Assembly: GCA_902797195.1 (NCBI GenBank)
Contig: CADBRY010000115.1
Span: 1 to 8,202, forward strand
Source: an uncultured Eubacteriales bacterium
Lineage (GTDB): Bacteria > Bacillota > Clostridia > Peptostreptococcales > Anaerovoracaceae
Direction: 5' to 3'
Length of the DNA stretch: 8,202 nt
Part shown: in pieces, positions 5,002 through 8,202 of the stretch
Numbering within the stretch: position 1 is the first letter of the stretch
Layout of the letters: every line of letters starts with the position of its first letter
Position numbers and translations under genes: made by a program
The notes under the pieces: model-generated
Database searches by the model: none
Seen by the model: the letters and a program-made list of their open reading frames with translations, nothing else
What the model was told of the DNA's origin: nothing

Positions 5002-5970
5002 TCAGAAGGTCGCAACTTCCGGATCACAGGGATCCACCGCCGTTATTTTTGAACATGTGAGTATGGGACCTTCTTCACGGTATATGTCATCGTATTCATT
5101 GTTTATGCGGGCCCTTATCTCTATCCAGCTGCCGTTCTTGAGTTTATTGATCCGGTCTTCGTTGCCTTTGCATAAAAGACCCGCAAACTGTATGTCCTCT
5201 TCACAGCAGGCCATAACATGGCGGCCGAAAATGAACTTTCCCGCAGGGATATCTTCACCAACTACCGCTCGCCCTTTGATTATGACTTCCTTGCCTTCAT
5301 AATCCATCTGGTTGTCGTTTATGTCCCGATACCACTCCGCAAAATCTTCATCGCCTATCTGGAGGAGCTTCTTGGACATGTCGTACGGCAGGGGATCCTG
5401 GATGTCATCCATCAGGACATCATCCTCGCCGAATTCATACAGTATCTGAGATCGTCTGTTGGCGACCCTGCATATCTTATGGACTTCAAGCTGCCACTTT
5501 TCGAAATCGTCGTCTCTCACACAGCGATTGAACGCAACAAGCTCCGCGCCAGCCATCTGCTCGAATGTCTGCTGTCTGATATTGGTGTTATACAAGAGAA
5601 ATGTGGATGCCTCCACAAGCATCATCTGCTGATAGATCAGCCAGTTTGCCGGCATATTGGAATAAAGACTTTCAAGCCTCCACATCCCGTTCCACTCTAT
5701 GATAACGCGGGTCGCCCGGCATCGGTTGCAGAGCTCGCTCAGGAATTTCCTGTCCAGATCGGCTTCCTCTTCTATCCTTTCGATATATACATCGTCCGTA
5801 TAAAAATTTTCCGGTTCGTATTCTGTCTCGCCCTCCTCGCACAGAAGAAGGAGAGTTATCTCACCGTCGTTAAAGCCCTCACTTCCAAGGGCGTCCTGTA
5901 TGAATGTAGTCTTCCCTGAACCCAAAAATCCTGTAAACAGGTAAACGGGTAATTCTGATCTCTCACTCAT
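5002..5970 (-). CDS. Divergent CobW-like P-loop protein fused to a DUF1980/TIGR03943 (YcgQ)-like C-terminal domain
   Basis: A 322-residue soluble protein with two parts. Residues 6-21 (ELPVYLFTGFLGSGKT) carry the Walker A loop in the form found in CobW/COG0523 G3E GTPases. The rest of the GTPase is divergent: LLLCEEGE (41-48) stands where ENEFGE is normal, the CxCC metal motif is missing, IIEWNG (90-95) replaces the ExSG Walker B region, and no NKxD is present (FNRC at 147-150 is nearby). From about residue 225, KGRAVVGEDIPAGKFIFGR, then MACCEED (253-259), GLLC, WIEIRARI and the final AVDPCDPEVATF resemble the C-terminal soluble domain of DUF1980 proteins such as B. subtilis YcgQ, which work beside a permease. 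The paired Cys255-Cys256 could bind metal. AGGGGA lies upstream of the ATG. It follows the His-rich CobW gene by 39 bases. Metal-linked function is inferred. Confidence 0.78.
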   Translation of the reverse strand: MSERSELPVYLFTGFLGSGKTTFIQDALGSEGFNDGEITLLLLCEEGETEYEPENFYTDDVYIERIEEEADLDRKFLSELCNRCRATRVIIEWNGMWRLESLYSNMPANWLIYQQMMLVEASTFLLYNTNIRQQTFEQMAGAELVAFNRCVRDDDFEKWQLEVHKICRVANRRSQILYEFGEDDVLMDDIQDPLPYDMSKKLLQIGDEDFAEWYRDINDNQMDYEGKEVIIKGRAVVGEDIPAGKFIFGRHVMACCEEDIQFAGLLCKGNEDRINKLKNGSWIEIRARINNEYDDIYREEGPILTCSKITAVDPCDPEVATF

Positions 5971-6009
5971 GTTTCCGTTCCCCTAAACTGACTTTGTCGT
6001 TCTGTCCTG

Positions 6010-7029
6010 TCACGCTAACCCGAAGAGTTCTCTGATTCTTTCTTCATCCAGACCGACGCCGATCACGCATATCCGTCCGGTGGTCTCGGCCGCTCCTTCT
6101 CTGATCTCAGGTTCCCCGGGGACATAGTCGAAGTGTATCCATTTTCCATTTTCTCCGGCGACTATGCCCTTGGCTCTAAGGACCTGTCCGCACTCGGCGA
6201 AGTTAGACAGTCCCCCAAGCGCGTCCCTCACCTGCTCTTCGCTGAATTGGTGCGCCGTCTCTGCTCCCATCTCATCGAATATCTCATCGGCGTGGTGGTG
6301 GTCATGGTCGTGATGGCCGTGATCGTGGTCATGGTGGTGGTCGTGGTGGTCGTGATCGTGGTCATGGTCGTGGCCGTGGGCGTGGGCGTGGGCGTGGGCT
6401 TCCTCTTTAAGCTTGTCCAGTTCCCCGGACAGATTCTTCCTTTGTTCCATGATCTCCAGTATATCCCCGCCATCCAGCTCATCCCAGGATGTGGTGACTA
6501 TTGATGCGCTTTCGTTGAGCTTTCTCAGATCCGAGACACACCTGTCCATCTTCTCTTCACTCAGGCCGTCGGTGTGGCTCAAAATGATGGAGCCCGCATG
6601 TTCCACCTGATTTTTATAGAATTCACCAAAGTTGGCCATGTATATCCTGCACTTCTTTGCATCCACTACCGTGGCGGCCGCGTTAAGGCTTATTCTTTCA
6701 TTCTTAAGATCCCGGACGGCGATGATGACGTCGCTCAGCTTACCTACACCCGATGGTTCGATCAAGATCCTGTCCGGATCGTACTCTTCTATGACCTGGT
6801 TAAGCGCTCTCCCAAAATCACCGACCAGGGTGCAGCATATGCACCCGGAATTCATCTCATTTATCTGGACGCCTGTATCCTTCAGAAATCCACTGTCTAC
6901 TCCGATCTCTCCAAACTCATTTTCGATCAGGACGATCTTCTCACCATCATAAGCCTCCTCTATGAGTTTTTTTATCAGCGTAGTTTTGCCCGCTCCGAGA
7001 AATCCCGAAAAAATATCTACCTTTGTCAT
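6010..7029 (-). CDS. COG0523 (CobW/ZNG1-type) GTPase with long histidine-rich insert
   Basis: A 339-residue G3E-family metal-handling GTPase. COG0523 proteins use GTP to deliver or insert metal ions, mostly zinc, into client proteins, in the cytoplasm. Domains in order: Walker A GFLGAGKT (9-16), ENEFGE (36-41), the metal-binding CICC (63-66), IEPSGVG with Glu91 (90-96), a His-rich linker (212-246, 21 His in 35 residues), and a CobW C-terminal domain from about 260 (SNFAECGQVLRAKGIV to the end). The base-specificity motif NKxD is replaced by SHTD (151-154), a change I associate with a clostridial subgroup. The start is clear: GGAGGAGG lies just before the ATG and the P-loop starts at residue 9. 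The gene begins 18 bases after dsdA and precedes the CobW-DUF1980 gene by 39, so all three are probably co-transcribed. The metal and client are unknown; zinc is the best guess. Confidence 0.93.
   Translation of the reverse strand: MTKVDIFSGFLGAGKTTLIKKLIEEAYDGEKIVLIENEFGEIGVDSGFLKDTGVQINEMNSGCICCTLVGDFGRALNQVIEEYDPDRILIEPSGVGKLSDVIIAVRDLKNERISLNAAATVVDAKKCRIYMANFGEFYKNQVEHAGSIILSHTDGLSEEKMDRCVSDLRKLNESASIVTTSWDELDGGDILEIMEQRKNLSGELDKLKEEAHAHAHAHGHDHDHDHDHHDHHHDHDHGHHDHDHHHADEIFDEMGAETAHQFSEEQVRDALGGLSNFAECGQVLRAKGIVAGENGKWIHFDYVPGEPEIREGAAETTGRICVIGVGLDEERIRELFGLA
6292..6396 (-). repeat. Low-complexity repeat coding for the histidine-rich linker
   Basis: This stretch encodes residues 212-246 of the COG0523 GTPase, alternating His with Ala, Gly or Asp. 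At DNA level it is a run of imperfect hexamers such as GGGCGT (plus strand, about 6378-6398) and TGGTCA/TGGTCG. The plus strand is almost wholly G and T with little A. Such runs are prone to replication slippage in multiples of three or six, so repeat length may vary between strains without breaking the frame. The His run is a likely metal store or sensor. Confidence 0.85.
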
Positions 7030-7047
7030 TATGTGCCCTCCTCCGGC

Positions 7048-8202
7048 TCAGGCCTTTCGGCCCCTTCTGCAGTAGTCTTCCTTTTCCTCATCCGGCACCA
7101 TTGCTCCTCCCGTGGCCCAGACTACATGGATCGAGTTTTCGTCCGGTGCCGGAAAGCCAACGGATCTTTCCTGAGCAATGTGTTCCAGTCCCGGGAATCC
7201 GGCACATGCGGATGGTTCTATGAATATGCCCTCAGTGTCTTTTAACATGGAAAGAAGAGGATAGAGTCTGCCGTCGTCCACACTGAAACAGCCTGTAAGC
7301 CTGGTCTTCATTGCCTTTGCAACAAGACCTGAAGGCCTTCCAACCGCAAGTCCGTCAGCCTCCGTTATCCCGTCTATGCCTATGTCCTTGACGCTGATTT
7401 CCTTGCCAAGTCCGCTGGCAAGACCCAGCATCATGCAGGGCGCGTGTGTGGGCTCGGCGAAAAAGCAATAGACGTCGTCGCCGAAAATCTCTTTGAGCCC
7501 ATAGGCGACTCCCCCGGGAGCTCCGCCGACTCCGCATGGCAGGTAAACATACATCCTGTGATCCGGATCGATCCTTATACCCAGCTCATCAAGCTGCCCC
7601 TTGAGACGCCTGGCCGCCACCGAATATCCTTCGAAAAGATCAAGTGAGTTTTCATCGTCCACGAAGTGGCATTTAGGATCGGCTTCCGCCTCACGTCTTC
7701 CCTGCGCCACGGCGGCTTCATAGTCATCGGGGTACTCTTTGACCGTCACCCCTTTTGACCTTAACATATCCTTCTTCCACTGGCGGGCATCCGCCGACAT
7801 GTGGACCGTAACATCGAAGCCCAGCTGGGCGCTCATTATTCCTATGGAAAGGCCCAGGTTCCCGGTGGATCCCACCGCCACGCTGTACTGAGAGAACAGC
7901 TCCTTGAATTCATCGTCAGCCAGCTTGCTGTAGTCGTCGGTATAAGAAAGCATGTTGTTTTCGATTGCGATCTCCTCCGCCAGTTTAAGGATCTCGTATA
8001 TCCCACCTCTGGCTTTTACAGATCCGGATATGGGAAGGTGGCTGTCGCACTTGAGGAACAGTCTGCCCGGGATTCCATCGCCGGAATAATCGCTTGTTTT
8101 TTCAAAAGCTTCTTTGAAGTTTGAGATCTCCTTTAGAGGCGACTCGATGATGCCATCTTCAACCTCCGGCCACACCCTTTTGATATATGGTGCAAATCTT
8201 AG
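7048..8202 (-). CDS. dsdA: D-serine ammonia-lyase DsdA (5' end outside the window)
   Basis: A PLP-dependent fold-type II enzyme that converts D-serine to pyruvate and ammonia, allowing detoxification or use of D-serine. Visible residues follow E. coli DsdA closely: [25 protein letters not shown] with the PLP lysine encoded at 8014-8016, [39 protein letters not shown], the phosphate-binding [27 protein letters not shown], and [12 protein letters not shown] near the end. A GTG at 8173-8175 could be taken as the start, but it is not: the frame stays open to the right edge and reads LRFAPYIKR immediately before it, matching the conserved N-terminal segment RFAPYL. About 55 residues are therefore missing because the window ends. 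The 384 visible residues end 18 bases before the COG0523 GTPase gene. No D-serine transporter or DsdC-type regulator is visible. Confidence 0.96.
   Translation of the reverse strand, partial: LRFAPYIKRVWPEVEDGIIESPLKEISNFKEAFEKTSDYSGDGIPGRLFLKCDSHLPISGSVKARGGIYEILKLAEEIAIENNMLSYTDDYSKLADDEFKELFSQYSVAVGSTGNLGLSIGIMSAQLGFDVTVHMSADARQWKKDMLRSKGVTVKEYPDDYEAAVAQGRREAEADPKCHFVDDENSLDLFEGYSVAARRLKGQLDELGIRIDPDHRMYVYLPCGVGGAPGGVAYGLKEIFGDDVYCFFAEPTHAPCMMLGLASGLGKEISVKDIGIDGITEADGLAVGRPSGLVAKAMKTRLTGCFSVDDGRLYPLLSMLKDTEGIFIEPSACAGFPGLEHIAQERSVGFPAPDENSIHVVWATGGAMVPDEEKEDYCRRGRKA

Noticed and set aside
5218..5919. Plus-strand open frame of 233 codons opposite the CobW-DUF1980 gene
   Set aside because: Antisense shadow: the opposite strand carries a P-loop and a recognisable C-terminal domain, while this frame shows neither motif nor ribosome site.
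6133..6504. Plus-strand frame with a long Val-rich run that looks like membrane helices
   Set aside because: The Val/Met run is simply the reverse complement of the His/Asp codons of the GTPase linker.
6574..7245. Plus-strand open frame of 223 codons spanning the start of the COG0523 gene and the end of dsdA
   Set aside because: It crosses the boundary of two well-supported genes on the other strand and has no family features.
8173..8175. GTG as the start of dsdA
   Set aside because: The same frame continues to the window edge and encodes the conserved RFAPY segment, so the real start is outside the window.

Overview
The window looks like chromosomal DNA from a Gram-positive anaerobe of the class Clostridia. 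The main evidence is the gene order murB, PHP phosphoesterase, rapZ on one strand, a block normally followed by glmR/yvcK and whiA in Firmicutes. Strong purine-rich Shine-Dalgarno sites and tightly overlapping genes fit this. Base composition is fairly balanced rather than strongly AT-rich. I cannot fix the genus. I see no mobile element, CRISPR array, rRNA or tRNA, and no intergenic stretch longer than about 140 bases.

Right part (about 5000-8202, minus strand): an apparent three-gene unit. It begins with dsdA, whose 5' end lies outside the window. Next is a COG0523 (CobW-type) P-loop GTPase with a long histidine-rich segment, then a second, divergent CobW-like P-loop protein whose C-terminus resembles the DUF1980/TIGR03943 (YcgQ) domain. 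The two GTPase-like genes suggest metal trafficking, probably zinc; their pairing with D-serine ammonia-lyase is not explained by the sequence.

Middle (about 3970-5000): a 67-residue two-helix membrane protein (minus) has a good Shine-Dalgarno site and a plausible promoter of its own. It converges on a plus-strand YfcE/MJ0936-type phosphodiesterase. The phosphodiesterase promoter has an extended -10 so close to the ATG that the mRNA is probably leaderless. A 14-base direct repeat lies between the two converging 3' ends.

Left part (1-4044, minus strand): a five-gene operon driven by a near-consensus promoter at 4016-4044, whose -10 lies inside a perfect 15-base dyad. The genes in order are a Fic-fold protein with a destroyed active-site motif, an AI-2E/PerM-family membrane protein, murB, a PHP-domain phosphoesterase and rapZ (cut by the window edge). 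Every junction is a short overlap (20, 11, 14 and 4 bases), so translation is probably coupled.

The most interesting observations are the Fic pseudoenzyme, which appears to have lost both the catalytic and the inhibitory residues and heads a cell-wall operon, and the CobW-DUF1980 fusion next to a histidine-rich GTPase.
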